Of a DNA stretch of 64,000 bases, positions 29,001 through 40,500 are shown one piece after another. The notes under the pieces were generated by a model, which worked only from the letters and a program-made list of their open reading frames with translations, did no database searches and was not told where the DNA came from. The position numbers and the translations under genes were made by a program. Numbering within the stretch: position 1 is the first letter of the stretch; each line of letters begins with the position of its first letter. Origin of the DNA: Isotricha intestinalis (lineage: Eukaryota > Ciliophora > Litostomatea > Vestibuliferida > Isotrichidae); NCBI GenBank assembly GCA_023807065.1, contig JAJJLU010000339.1, positions 1 to 64,000 on the forward strand, given 5' to 3'.

Positions 29001-32000
29001 TTAATCATTATGTTTAGAAATATTAGAAGTGACTTTCTTAACAATATCATCTCTATATTTTGCTAATCCTTTTCTCACATCTCCTCCTTCTTTAGCAATA
29101 TTCTCTAAAATAGGAGTTAACTCAATAAGTGCAGTGTCATAAGGATCTTCACCCCAAAAAGCTCTAATATTAATACCATTATCTTTTTGTAATCTAAAAT
29201 TTTGAGGCATATTATCCACAATAATAATTTTATCAATTGGTCTTCCTAATCTATTTAAATCTTTAACAAAATCATTATCAATAATAACAGCATGTTGTCT
29301 ATATAATCTATAATCAAAATATATTTTATTTTCTTCAATAGCATCAATTAATAAATCAGCATAATCTTGAGTTGCAGCAGTAAAAATAATTATTTCATAA
29401 TATTTACCTAATTTTTCTAAGAATTCAAATATTCCTGGTCTTACTCTTAATACTCCTTCAGTATCATTATTAGGATTTACTTTAAAATGAATTATTGTTT
29501 CATCTAAATCTAAAACTAAAGTATAATTCTTTAAATTTTGAGTTTTTAAATAAGGAGGTGCTACTGTATAAAAATTTGAATTTTCTCTTAATACATATGA
29601 TGCTAATACACTGGCGTTTGGATTTTCTACTCTTATTATATTTTCTCTAAAAAATTTATTAATATCATCATAATTTTTTTCGTTTATTGTTTTATATAAT
29701 AATACTAGACTTTCTGTTTTTGAATTATTTTCATAATTTTTTAATATTATTCTTAGATCATTTGATATTGAATTTGTATTATATTTTATTTTTTCTATTA
29801 ATTTTAAAGGTTTATTATTAAATGATATATAATTTGATTCTTCTTCTGATGAATTTTTTGAAGAATTGACTAAATCATTTAATTTTAATACCCATATATT
29901 TCCTAAACTTTCATTTGATACTTTACTTAGAATATGCTCACATATTATTAATAAGTTTTTATGATTTAAATTTAATACTGCTTTTATCATTATGAAAATT
30001 TTTGTTAATAAATTATTATTAAATGATATATCATAACATAACATTAAAGTTAATAATTCATATTTTATACTTGATTGAACTATTGCAGAATCTTCTCCTT
30101 TAAATGCCTTTTCTATTGTTCTAAATAAAGAACAATTATAATAAAAATTCCACCATTCAAAACATTCATTATGCATAATTTTATTTGTATTTAAAGCATT
30201 TATAATTTCAATTAATTTTTCTTCAAGAATCATTAAATCTTCTAAATTAATAGATAAACTAACATGAGAATGATTATTATTATTAAAATTAGTAAAATTA
30301 CTATAAGTCATTGTATTATTTATATTATTATAATTTGAGAAATTATGAATATTAGTCATACTATTTAATCCAGTTAATGTAGAATCAAATCCATTATCAA
30401 AAAAATCAAAGTCATTATTACTATATCCAAATATATTTTTAGAAGAACCATAATTTCTACTTTCAATAAGATTAGGTCTATAATATCTTGTTGGACTTTT
30501 ACAATATATTTGATTTTTTTTTCTATAATTTAAATCTTGAAAAGAACCATTTAAATTTGTATTAATAGTTGAATAATCATAATTATTATATGGTTCAAAA
30601 TTAGTGTTATTAGAATAATTATTATTATTTAAAGTTTGAAACATATAATTATTATTATTATTCATATTATTATCAGTAAATAATTTTTCATTTGATCTTC
30701 CTCTCATTCCTTTTTTAGTATAAATTAAATTTGTATTTTTTCCATATATATTATTATTATTTGGTATTGGTTTTTGATAGGTATTTTCTCCATCAAAAGA
30801 TCTATCATTTAATTTTGGTGTTTCTTCAAATTTAATTTCTGAGTTTGAAAAAGTTGAAAATGAACCATTTCTTTTATGATAAGTATTATTTGGAATTTCT
30901 CTTTTATATATATTATTATTATTATTTATTTTATTATAATTATTATTATTTATATTATTATTATTATTATTTATATTATTGGTAATATTATTTTCTTTTT
31001 TTTTATTGTTCAATCCTTCTTCTTCTAATTTTTTTCTTTTTCTTTCTTCTATTTTTTTTAATTCTTCTTTTCTTTTTTTTTCTTTTTCTCTTTGTAAATT
31101 TTCTAAAATTTCAATTTTTCTTTTTCTTTCTTCATCATTTTTTTTTTTTTTTTCTTCTTCTTCAATTTTAATTTTTTCTTCTTGTTCTTTTTTCATTTTT
31201 TCCAGTTCTTTTTTTTTTTCTTCTTCTTCTTCTCTTTTTTTTCTTTCTTCTTCTTTTCTTTTTTTTTCTTCTTCTTGTCTCTTTTTTCTTTCTTCAGCTC
31301 TTCTTTTTCTTTGAATTGCTTTTTCTTCTCTTTTTTTCCTTTCTTCTTCTTCTCTTCTTTTTTCTTCTTCATCTTCTTCTTCTTCTTCATCTTCTTCTTT
31401 TTTTTCTTCTATTTTGTTATTTTCTAATTTTTCTTTTTCTATTTTTTTCGCTTTTAACATATCTATTATATTTCTTAATCCACTGATGTTTTTTTTTTCT
31501 GAAATTTTTTCTTCTTTTTTTTCTTCTTCTTTTTTATTTAAATCTTCTTTATTTAAATCTTCATTAACTAATTCTTCATTATTATCATTATTTAAATCTT
31601 CATTGATTAATTCTTCATTAATTAAATCTTCATTATTTAATTCTTCATTATTATCATTATTTAAATCTTCAATGTTTAATTCTTTATTATTTAGATTTTC
31701 ATTATTTAATTCTTCATAATTATCATTATGAAAATCTTCATTATTTAATTCTTCTTTATTTAAATTTTGGTGATTTAATTCTTCACAATTATCATTATTT
31801 AAATATTCATTATTTAATTCTTCGTTGTTTGAATTTTCATTATCTATATTTTCATTATCTGAAATTTCATCATTTATATCTTTTTTTTTGGAATTATCTG
31901 TTTTTTTTAATATTTCTTTTTCTTCTATTTCTTCTTCATTTTCTTCTTTTAATTTTTTCTCCTCATCTTTTTTCTTTTTTAATTCCATCATTAATAATAA

Positions 32001-32558
32001 TTTTTCTTTTAAAGTCATTTTTCCTTCATTAATATTTTTATTATTATTATTTAAATTTTTATTATTATCTTCTTTTTCTTTTTCTTTTTCCTTTTCTTTT
32101 TCATTTAAATTGACTTCATTAAATTCTTCTTCTTCATTTTCTTTATTTTTTTTTTCATAATTATCTTCTTCAATTTTATTATGATAAATTTCTTCATTTT
32201 TATTATTATTATTAATCATTTCTTCATCTTTATTTTCATTATTATTTGATTCAATATTTTCTTCATTTTTTTCTTGTTTCTTTTTTTTATTTGCTTCTAT
32301 TAATTTTTGTAAAGCTGTTTTTTCTTCAGTTTTTTTTTTATTTCTTTCTTTTTGTTTGAGTGGATTCATTATTATATTTTCTTTTTGATCATTATTTAAA
32401 TTATTACTTTTTTTTCTATTATAACCAAATGTTTTTATTTCATAATTATTTTCTCTTTTTGATGTTTTATTCTTTTTATATCTTTCTTCAATTAATTCTT
32501 CATTCATATTATTTTTTCTTTTATGAGAATATAAATTATTTTTTGAGTTATGTTCCAT
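29001..32558 (-). CDS. NLI-interacting-factor/FCP1-type phosphatase with long charged N-terminus
   Basis: The ATG at 32558 is used. The frame extends 12 codons further only to a TTG. The protein has 1185 residues. The C-terminal 190 are an FCP1/SCP HAD phosphatase: LVLDLDETIIHF (DxDxT motif, nucleophile first Asp), VRPGIFEFLEKL, IIIFTAATQDYAD, and IIIVDNMPQNF. Before this is a helical region (about 820-990) of unknown fold with HNECFEWWNFYY. The first half is Lys/Glu coiled coil and an Asn/Glu/Leu repeat array (31535-31830), followed by an Asn-rich stretch. SCP/FCP1 enzymes act on phosphoserine of the RNA polymerase II tail or other targets. The long scaffold-like N-terminus suggests a protist-specific member. 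The substrate is not readable from sequence. Confidence 0.88.
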   Translation of the reverse strand: MEHNSKNNLYSHKRKNNMNEELIEERYKKNKTSKRENNYEIKTFGYNRKKSNNLNNDQKENIIMNPLKQKERNKKKTEEKTALQKLIEANKKKKQEKNEENIESNNNENKDEEMINNNNKNEEIYHNKIEEDNYEKKNKENEEEEFNEVNLNEKEKEKEKEKEDNNKNLNNNNKNINEGKMTLKEKLLLMMELKKKKDEEKKLKEENEEEIEEKEILKKTDNSKKKDINDEISDNENIDNENSNNEELNNEYLNNDNCEELNHQNLNKEELNNEDFHNDNYEELNNENLNNKELNIEDLNNDNNEELNNEDLINEELINEDLNNDNNEELVNEDLNKEDLNKKEEEKKEEKISEKKNISGLRNIIDMLKAKKIEKEKLENNKIEEKKEEDEEEEEDEEEKRREEEERKKREEKAIQRKRRAEERKKRQEEEKKRKEEERKKREEEEEKKKELEKMKKEQEEKIKIEEEEKKKKNDEERKRKIEILENLQREKEKKRKEELKKIEERKRKKLEEEGLNNKKKENNITNNINNNNNNINNNNYNKINNNNNIYKREIPNNTYHKRNGSFSTFSNSEIKFEETPKLNDRSFDGENTYQKPIPNNNNIYGKNTNLIYTKKGMRGRSNEKLFTDNNMNNNNNYMFQTLNNNNYSNNTNFEPYNNYDYSTINTNLNGSFQDLNYRKKNQIYCKSPTRYYRPNLIESRNYGSSKNIFGYSNNDFDFFDNGFDSTLTGLNSMTNIHNFSNYNNINNTMTYSNFTNFNNNNHSHVSLSINLEDLMILEEKLIEIINALNTNKIMHNECFEWWNFYYNCSLFRTIEKAFKGEDSAIVQSSIKYELLTLMLCYDISFNNNLLTKIFIMIKAVLNLNHKNLLIICEHILSKVSNESLGNIWVLKLNDLVNSSKNSSEEESNYISFNNKPLKLIEKIKYNTNSISNDLRIILKNYENNSKTESLVLLYKTINEKNYDDINKFFRENIIRVENPNASVLASYVLRENSNFYTVAPPYLKTQNLKNYTLVLDLDETIIHFKVNPNNDTEGVLRVRPGIFEFLEKLGKYYEIIIFTAATQDYADLLIDAIEENKIYFDYRLYRQHAVIIDNDFVKDLNRLGRPIDKIIIVDNMPQNFRLQKDNGINIRAFWGEDPYDTALIELTPILENIAKEGGDVRKGLAKYRDDIVKKVTSNISKHND
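31535..31830 (-). repeat. In-frame Asn/Glu/Leu repeat array
   Basis: The coding strand repeats variants of ELNNEDLNNDN with about a 10-12 codon period, with units such as NEELNNEYLNNDN and EELNNENLNN. It lies inside the N-terminal half of the FCP1-type phosphatase. It is probably expandable and structurally disordered or helical. Confidence 0.75.
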
Positions 32559-33081
32559 TTTTTTTTCTTTATTTTTTATAAATTTTTTATTCAAAATTTT
32601 GAATAAAAATAACTTTAAATTAAAATAAATAATAAAAATATTACTATATAATATAAAGTATTACTAAATTTAAAAATAAATAGACCTTAAAAAGGATATA
32701 AGGATATAAAGAAGATTAAATGTAAATATATTATTACATTTTCAAAAGGTATAATTATTGTATTTTTTTTTCTTTTTATTCTTTATTAATATTCATTTAT
32801 TTTTTTCTTCATTCTTTTTATATCTTTATTATATAAAAAATATAAATTAAATCGAGTTATTTTTCTTTCTATATAAATGAAATAAAGCATTAAAAACATA
32901 TGATTTTTCCTTTGCTTTTTAATCTAATATATTTAAATAATGATATATTCAACAACATTTTTTAAAAATATTCCATTAAATCATTTAATGATTTCAATAA
33001 TAATATATTTTATTAAATAAAAAATTATAATAAAACTGAAAATAAAAAGATTACTTTAAATAAAAAAAAAAATATAAAAAA
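32559..33081. promoter_or_regulatory. 523-bp divergent spacer
   Basis: This lies between the phosphatase ATG (minus) and the next plus-strand ATG. It contains a run of A-rich leader just before 33082 and no recognised element. Confidence 0.5.
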
Positions 33082-33960
33082 ATGTCAAGAAGAACTCGTC
33101 TTATAATACGTCAGTCATTAGAAAATATATTAAATAGTGAAGAAGATGATGAAAATAGCTCATCAGGTCAAAATATATTAGATAGATTACATAATATGTC
33201 ACCAACATCAAGATCAAATGTATTAAATAGATTAAGAGAAATATTTGAAATAAGAGCAATAAGAAGAACTTATGTAAATTATTCTGATGATGAAGATATA
33301 GAAAATGCAATTTATAATTCTAATGTTAATTTTAAACAATTTTCAAAAGAAAATGATATTAATTTTAGAAATTATCCATTTCCTATTAATTGGGTTGAAG
33401 TTGAAAAAGATGAAAAAAATTATTATCATATTTTATCTAAATATGGTTATTTTGGTGTTTCCATTTATTCTCATTTAAATAATATTAAAAAAGTATCTTC
33501 TGATAATTTAATTGAATTAATTGTTGAAATGTTTTCTAATTTTTTGAAAAAAGAAAATTTTGAGAAATTAAAAAAATTTATTTATTCTCTTTCACAAACT
33601 CCTGAAATGATTTATAAAATGATTAATCAAAAATTAATTTTAGTCAAAGAAATTCCTGTTTTTTTAATTATGCTTATTATTTTAGAAATTTTTTATTTTA
33701 CATATGAACCAGAACAATATAAAAATCATGAAAAACAAAAATTTATTTTGAAAAGCCAATATGCTTTAATTAATATGATTAATGATGATGAATATAAAAA
33801 AATTTACAATGAGTTTTTTAAAGGAAAGCCTAGTAAAAATTTAAAGAAATTAAATTATAAAATTAAAAAAGAAAGAAAGCAATATTTAAAACATATTAAA
33901 CAAATGAATAATGATTTAATTTTGTTAAAAGATTTTGAAATTGTTAATTTTAATTTATAA
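33082..33960 (+). CDS. Unknown protein, 292 residues
   Basis: I do not recognise this protein. It begins MSRRTRLIIRQSLENIL, with an acidic/Ser patch near 20-30, an Arg-rich helix (about 40-62), and a mostly helical body with one hydrophobic stretch (about 188-203, EIPVFLIMLIILEIFYF) that could be a buried helix or a membrane segment. The C-terminus is strongly basic (KKLNYKIKKERKQYLKHIKQ). Codon use and A-rich leader match neighbouring genes, so it is probably real. It is divergent from the phosphatase and 147 bases upstream of another plus-strand gene. Confidence 0.7.
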   Translation: MSRRTRLIIRQSLENILNSEEDDENSSSGQNILDRLHNMSPTSRSNVLNRLREIFEIRAIRRTYVNYSDDEDIENAIYNSNVNFKQFSKENDINFRNYPFPINWVEVEKDEKNYYHILSKYGYFGVSIYSHLNNIKKVSSDNLIELIVEMFSNFLKKENFEKLKKFIYSLSQTPEMIYKMINQKLILVKEIPVFLIMLIILEIFYFTYEPEQYKNHEKQKFILKSQYALINMINDDEYKKIYNEFFKGKPSKNLKKLNYKIKKERKQYLKHIKQMNNDLILLKDFEIVNFNL

Positions 33961-34107
33961 TTGTTTTTTTTAAAACTATCACAAAAATTCAATGATTGTT
34001 TCATTTAATTTTTTTTATAAAATTAAATTTTATAAAAAAAATAAAAAAATGGAATTTACTCAATTCCATTTAATTCAATTAAAAAATTAAATAAAAAAAT
34101 TAAATAA

Positions 34108-35712
34108 ATGCAAGGACCTTCTCCAAAATCAAATTTAAAATCTCATAAATTAATATCAAGTACACATAAAAATATTACAATGACAAAATCATCAACAATA
34201 ACAAAAAATACTAAATTAACAAGTAATTTAAATAATAATAATAATTCAAACAACAAAAATGCAAAAGGTTCTTTTATAAAAAATACAATAATTAATTCAA
34301 ATTCTCTTTTTAAACCTGAACAACATAATCAAATTAAAACTTCTACTCTTTTAAGAAATAAAAAATTAAAAGATAAAAAACAAATTATTAAAAAAAATTT
34401 AACTATTAATCCTTCTAATGTTAATAATATAAGTCATTGTTCAAATAATAATAATAACAACAACAAAGAAAAAAAAGATTTAGATCCAATAAAAAATTTT
34501 CATAGTGCTATTAATAGTGGAGGATTAAATAATATTAAAATTCCAAATAAAAATAATAATTTAATTCAAAAAAAAGAAATGTTAAATAAGAAAGATAATA
34601 AAAGTAAAATTTCAAATTATTTAATTAATAATAATAATAATAATAATAACAATAATAATAATATAAGTAATTATAGAGTAAGTAATCCTCAAAAAAATAA
34701 TTTAAATATAAATCCAAACAGAAAAAATCAATTAAATAAAATTAAATCAGCTACAAATAATAATAAAATTCAAAATACTTTAAAAAAACCTCTAATTATT
34801 ACATCTACAAATTCAATTGAGAAAATAATGATAAATCATAGAAAAATGGAATTAAATAATAATATAAAAAATAATAAAAATTTTAATTTAAAAAATTCTT
34901 CTTCAAACGAAGAATCACAAAAAGAAATAATAAAAGGAAATCAAACAAATTTAAAAAAAAATAATATAATAAATAGAAGAAATAAAAATAATAATTTATT
35001 AAATAATATAAATGATAATAATAATAATCCAATTGAATATGGAAAAATATTTGGTTTATTAAATCATGAAATAAAAGAAATAACAGATTTATTTAAAAGA
35101 ACTCAAAGTGAAGATCAACAGAAAAATAAAGATAAAGACATTTTATATACTGAAGAAAATAATTTTACTCCAAATTTAATTGAAAGTGATTTATTTGAAA
35201 ATGATGAAGAAAATTTTGAAAAAATGATTGATATTTCTCAATTAGAAAATGAAGTAGAAGAAAATAAAAATAAATCACATAGTATTTTATTTAGTAGTTA
35301 TAATTCAGAATTATATAAAAATTTAATTAATAATGGTAATAATGAAGGAGATGAAATTATTGATAATGAATATACAAATTTAAGTGCTAATTCATTAAGA
35401 AATAATATTGTTCAAATTGCAAAAAATAATATTAATTATCAGGAAGAAGAAAATAATTTTAATAGAAATTTAGATGATAAAAGTATTATTAATGATAAAA
35501 CTGAATGTCAATTTATTGATATTGATTTTAATAAAGAAATTGAAGGAGTTGAAATTAAAAATTATATTAATGAAGATGATAGTAACGGTAATATTTTAGA
35601 TGGAATTGATTCTGAAAAAACAGATACAATAATTGATGAAACTAATAATACTCATAGTATTTCTAAAAATATTCCTATTCAAGAAATTATGCAAAAAATA
35701 AGAGGAAGTTAA
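34108..35712 (+). CDS. Asn/Lys-rich low-complexity protein
   Basis: This 534-residue protein has a basic, Ser/Thr/Asn-rich first half containing long Asn runs, including about a dozen in a row near residue 180 encoded by AAT repeats. A more acidic second half includes a possible helix at EYGKIFGLLNHEIKEITDLF (about 311-330) and an Asp/Glu-rich end. No domain was recognised. The composition is that of a disordered protein. Length, ATG context and frame continuity argue that it is a true gene. Confidence 0.65.
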   Translation: MQGPSPKSNLKSHKLISSTHKNITMTKSSTITKNTKLTSNLNNNNNSNNKNAKGSFIKNTIINSNSLFKPEQHNQIKTSTLLRNKKLKDKKQIIKKNLTINPSNVNNISHCSNNNNNNNKEKKDLDPIKNFHSAINSGGLNNIKIPNKNNNLIQKKEMLNKKDNKSKISNYLINNNNNNNNNNNNISNYRVSNPQKNNLNINPNRKNQLNKIKSATNNNKIQNTLKKPLIITSTNSIEKIMINHRKMELNNNIKNNKNFNLKNSSSNEESQKEIIKGNQTNLKKNNIINRRNKNNNLLNNINDNNNNPIEYGKIFGLLNHEIKEITDLFKRTQSEDQQKNKDKDILYTEENNFTPNLIESDLFENDEENFEKMIDISQLENEVEENKNKSHSILFSSYNSELYKNLINNGNNEGDEIIDNEYTNLSANSLRNNIVQIAKNNINYQEEENNFNRNLDDKSIINDKTECQFIDIDFNKEIEGVEIKNYINEDDSNGNILDGIDSEKTDTIIDETNNTHSISKNIPIQEIMQKIRGS

Positions 35713-36772
35713 AAAGATTTATTTATCTTTCTTTTCCAACATTTTTATAATTTTTGATATATTTGTTTATTATTTATTATTAATTTTTTAATATAAATTA
35801 AATTATATTTTGTTTATTTGTTTTTTGTTTATATGTATTTAATTCTTATTTTAAAAATATAATATCATTTTTTGAACTGAAAAAAAATTTCATATTTAAT
35901 TATTTGTTACTTTGGTAATTTTGTTTGGATTATATTCTTCATAATATCATTTCTTGTCAATGTCATTGAAAAGACTTGTTATAAGAGTGATAAAAATGAA
36001 AGTCTTAACGAGGTTAATGAATTAGAAAATGTGTAAAATTATTTATAGATAATTTAAAAATAAATTGGAAATACCATAAATTTTTTTTCATTTTTAAATA
36101 AAAAGAATAAAAAATATATTTAATATAATGCATATTTTTCTGACATTTATTTTTAATAATAAAAATAATTGTTCGTTCCATATGCAACAAAAAAATATTT
36201 TGCTTTATGTAAATTTTTTAAATAAAATTTATATCAGTTGAAAATATAACAATTTTCTTTTCTAAATTGAATTCTAATTTAATTTATTATTTTGTTTAAT
36301 AAAAAAAGGAATTTAAATTTTTTTTCATTCAAATAAAAAACCTATTATTAATATAAATAAAGTTTTTTACAATATTTTTTAATTTATTTAAATTTAAATT
36401 AAACTAAAAAACTAAATTAAATATTAATTTTAATTTTTGAAAAAAAAATTTCAATAATAATTGATTAAGAATTTCTTTCCATTTTGTTCAATATTAATAA
36501 AAAAAAGGTAATCTTCATTCATAATTTTCATTATTAACTTCTTTTCATTACTTAAATAAGAATTACTAGACTTAGTTATTTTTTTTATTCTTAAGAATTA
36601 ATACTGATGCTCTATTAGGAAATTTATAATTAATATGTATTTTTGAAGGATTTTTTTGATTTTCTTTCTATTAATTTATTTTTTATGCGAAATTTTTTTT
36701 TAAAAGAAATCTATTGTACTTTTAATTTTTATATTTTTTTAAATGTAAATTAATTAAATGGAGTTATATTAT
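35713..36772. other. 1.06 kb spacer with possible relic of a secreted protein start
   Basis: Mostly A/T. About 35930-36036 on the plus strand is less biased and reads, without a start Met, IIFFIISFLVNVIEKTCYKSDKNESLNEV before a TAA. This resembles a signal peptide followed by a mature N-terminus. Nothing downstream continues it. It may be a gene relic or chance. Confidence 0.3.
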
Positions 36773-37480
36773 TTAGAAATTTTTGGAAAAGTGATTTATT
36801 GAAATTTTTAAAATGGAATTTTCAAATTCTAAATATTTTTTCTTGTTTGAAATAATTTTTAAAAAATCTTTTGTAATTAAATCATGTACAAATTTATTAT
36901 TAATTTCTTGGCTTAATTCATTATATAATTTTTTGCCTTTTATTATTTTATTTTCAGTTAATTCAACACATAATGAAAAAGTAGTATTATCATTATTATT
37001 ATTATCTCTTTTTTTATTTATTGCTTTATAATAAAAATCATATAAAATTGATTTAAATATTAATTCTATTTTTTTATTTAAATCTATTGAAAAATTTATA
37101 TACTCACTGAAATTAACATCTAAAAATAAAATATCTTTTATTTCATTATTATTATCATCAATTATCATTAAATAAATTTTAGAAATTAAATTTTGAAAAA
37201 CTAAAGATTCAATTGAATTTAAAAATTCATTAATATATTCAACCACATAATTATCTTTTATATAATATAAAAAATTTAAATTAAATTGAGAAAAAGGAAC
37301 AAAAGCTTCTTTTGGGTAAACATCCATTACATATAAGACTAAATGAATCCAAACTTCTACAAAATTTAAAAATTCATAATTTAATATTTTAAAAGTTAAT
37401 GATGTTTCATTTGTTGAATGTTTTAATAGATACTTATTATCAATTATTTCAGAAGCTCTTAATAAATCATCTTTATTCAT
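36773..37480 (-). CDS. Unknown protein, 235 residues
   Basis: I do not recognise the family. The sequence is a mix of aromatic and hydrophobic residues in a helical pattern (FVEVWIHLVLYVMDVYP near 36-52, LIFKSILYDFYYKAINKK near 139-156) with an Asn run near 160 and a helical tail. No signal peptide is present. It lies downstream of the M60 gene on the same strand, with about 120 bases between the M60 stop (37600) and this ATG (37480). The close spacing is typical for this compact genome and not evidence of co-transcription. Confidence 0.65.
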   Translation of the reverse strand: MNKDDLLRASEIIDNKYLLKHSTNETSLTFKILNYEFLNFVEVWIHLVLYVMDVYPKEAFVPFSQFNLNFLYYIKDNYVVEYINEFLNSIESLVFQNLISKIYLMIIDDNNNEIKDILFLDVNFSEYINFSIDLNKKIELIFKSILYDFYYKAINKKRDNNNNDNTTFSLCVELTENKIIKGKKLYNELSQEINNKFVHDLITKDFLKIISNKKKYLEFENSILKISINHFSKNF

Positions 37481-37599
37481 TTTTTATTTGTTAATATATA
37501 AATTTAAATTTAAATAATTAATAATATTATAAATATTTATTTTACTTACTTCAACCTAAAACAAAAAAAAAACAAATATAATAATATACAAATAAAATT

Positions 37600-40500
37600 T
37601 TAACTGTAAATAACAGAATCAAAATCAAATTTTCCTTCACTTACATAAACAATAATATAATGTTCCTTAAATTCCAAATTATCTACTTTAATAACATATC
37701 CTTCTTCTTTATTAGTAATAACATATTCATTATATATATTATCATCTATATAAATATTTACTTTACTTTCAAAGGAATTACATATTTTAATTAAAAATTC
37801 AGAGCATGTAATATTCATCGTCAAATAATCATTTTTATTTAAAATATAACTAACTCCATAACTTGGAAAATTATTATTGTTAACTTCAATATCACCATAA
37901 TATTGAATATAATCAGGATTTAATTCATAATATTTAATTTCAGGTAAATTAAATTCTATATTACCTATTGAAATATATGATGGATTTGCTTTAAAAATAT
38001 ATAATTTTATATATGATGCAGATATTTTATTATCTAAATTTAATTTCAAAGTCCTTGAAGAATCTAATTCTAAATCATTATAAGTATAAATTTCATTCCA
38101 TTTAATATTATCATCCGATATATATAATGTAAAACTTTTAGGTAAATAATTATTTGCTCCATATGTTTTTAATATTATTTGATTAAATGTGATATTATTA
38201 TTACAATTAATAATTAAAGTTAAAGGATTTTCAGAATTTATAATAATATTTCTTTTAGTATGCATATAAGTATCAGTTAACCCATCAAATATTTTATCTA
38301 AAGTAAAAACTCCTGAATCATCCCAAGGTTCAAAATCAGGACTTGAAACTTCAAAATTATCATAATTAATAAAATATGATGAGTCATATATATATTTTCT
38401 TGGATAATAATCACCGCTTGTAAAATCATAAGTGTAATTAAAATTATAATTTATATTATATATTTGTGATAAAGTTATAACATCAGATACTTCATTTGTT
38501 TTTGAAATTCCAATATTCAAATTAGCATTTGCTGAAGTAGCTAATAAATACAATTTAAAATAAATAATATCACCTTTATTTAAAGTTTTTTCATAATGAG
38601 CATCAGCATTAAATTGATAAGAATTTTGATTGACAGTGATAAATCCAATTTTTTGATAATTATTCTTATTATTAATAGAAACCATTAAAAAACTTGAACC
38701 TCTTCCCCCTTTATAAACAATATATTTATAACCTTCTTCTTCAATTTTAAATTTTCCTTCCCAAATTACAATTTGATTTTCTAAAATACCTGTTATTGAA
38801 CCAGATAAATTTGGTATTGTTATTACAGAAGAATAACCTTCAAAATTATTTTCATATGCATCTGTTATGAACGAATATAAATTTGTTGAATAAGTGTATA
38901 TTATTTGAATTGAATGTATTGAATCTACTGATAAATTTATTCCTAATTTATAAATTTGACTTGTTATACCATTTTTAGATAATTTTACTGTTAAATTAAA
39001 AATTCCTGAGTTTGAATTGTCTAATGGTTTGGTATATGAATAGAGTAAATTTGATATTTTTTTTAAAGTTCCATTTTCAGGATTAGTGATTGAAATAATT
39101 TCATAATCAAATCCATTAGGAACAATCAAATGATTTTCAAAATCTAAAATATAAGGAATGTCACTATTACTAATTGTATAAGGTAAACTAGTATTAGAAA
39201 AATATTCAATTCCATTTTTATAATAATATCTCCCAACTTGATAAATACTAGCAACTGGTAAAAAAATAGGATAACCTTTATTAATATATTTATTTTTAAT
39301 TTCATCACTTACAATAAAACCCAAAATATTTTCGAAATAATAATTAAAATCATATTCCATAGTTTCACTAAGAGCTTCAAAAAAAATATCAATTCCTCCT
39401 AAACCATTTCCATATTTAGTAGCATTAATAAATAATTCATATCCAAACATATGAATTAAAACATCATATATCATAATACTATTTTCAAAATCACCATTAT
39501 TTATATTAATATTGCTTAATGAATATTCAGGATTTAAATATAAATGATTATAAGAAGACTTAGTAATAGCAGTAATGCTAAATTCATTTCTATTAGAAGA
39601 AATTTGACTATAAAGTGAATATTCAACTAAACTTATAACATTATTAGTGACTTCATTTTGAACAGAAGAAGAAAAACCATATTTTTGATAATGATGATTT
39701 AATTCATGAATAAAACCCCAAGCTCCAAATTGGGTAATATATTCATAATCTAAAACAAATGAAGCCCAATTTGGTGGAAGTTGACACCAATTTGAACCTA
39801 TATATGCTAAAGCTGCTGCTCCTGATGCTGCAATATGAACATCAAATATAAAATGAATTCCTATATTATCATTTGCTATATGAGGTATTTCTTTTGATGT
39901 TCTATGAACTTTATCCCAAAAAAATAAAGATTTTATTATATTGTCATATGATAAATTGTCTATTGCTATTTTTGGACCTGAAAAACGAAGTGATTTATCC
40001 ATTATTTCTATATCAAAATATGGTGATGTATAATTTGACATTAAATTAAATTCTTCTTTTGTTGTTATACCATATATTAAATGTTTATATGGTACTGCAT
40101 TTGATATTATTATTGAAAATTTATTTTTTTTATTTGGATTTTTTATATATATTGGTCCTCCTAAAAAACTTCCTATATATCCTATTCTTTTATTATAGGA
40201 TAATTCATTTATTAATATTGGCATTCTTACATAATTTAATGATTCTTTATGTTCACTATATATATTTGTTTGAGTACATTGACCAATTATAAATGATATT
40301 TGATTTCCTATTAAATTAAAGTCTTCTTTTGATATTTCATATTTGATTATTTCTCCTGGAAGAGCATATAATCCTGTTATATAATTACCTTTTGATATTG
40401 GATTTATTGATATTTTCTTTATTACTGCTTCTTCATTATCAGAAATATCTCCATAATAATTTCCTATACTTGCAGAATGTTTATATAATATTTTATTTGT

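Noticed and set aside
31182..31427. Phe/Ser-rich plus-strand frames opposite the phosphatase coiled coil
   Set aside because: They are complement artefacts of AAA/GAA-rich coding sequence.
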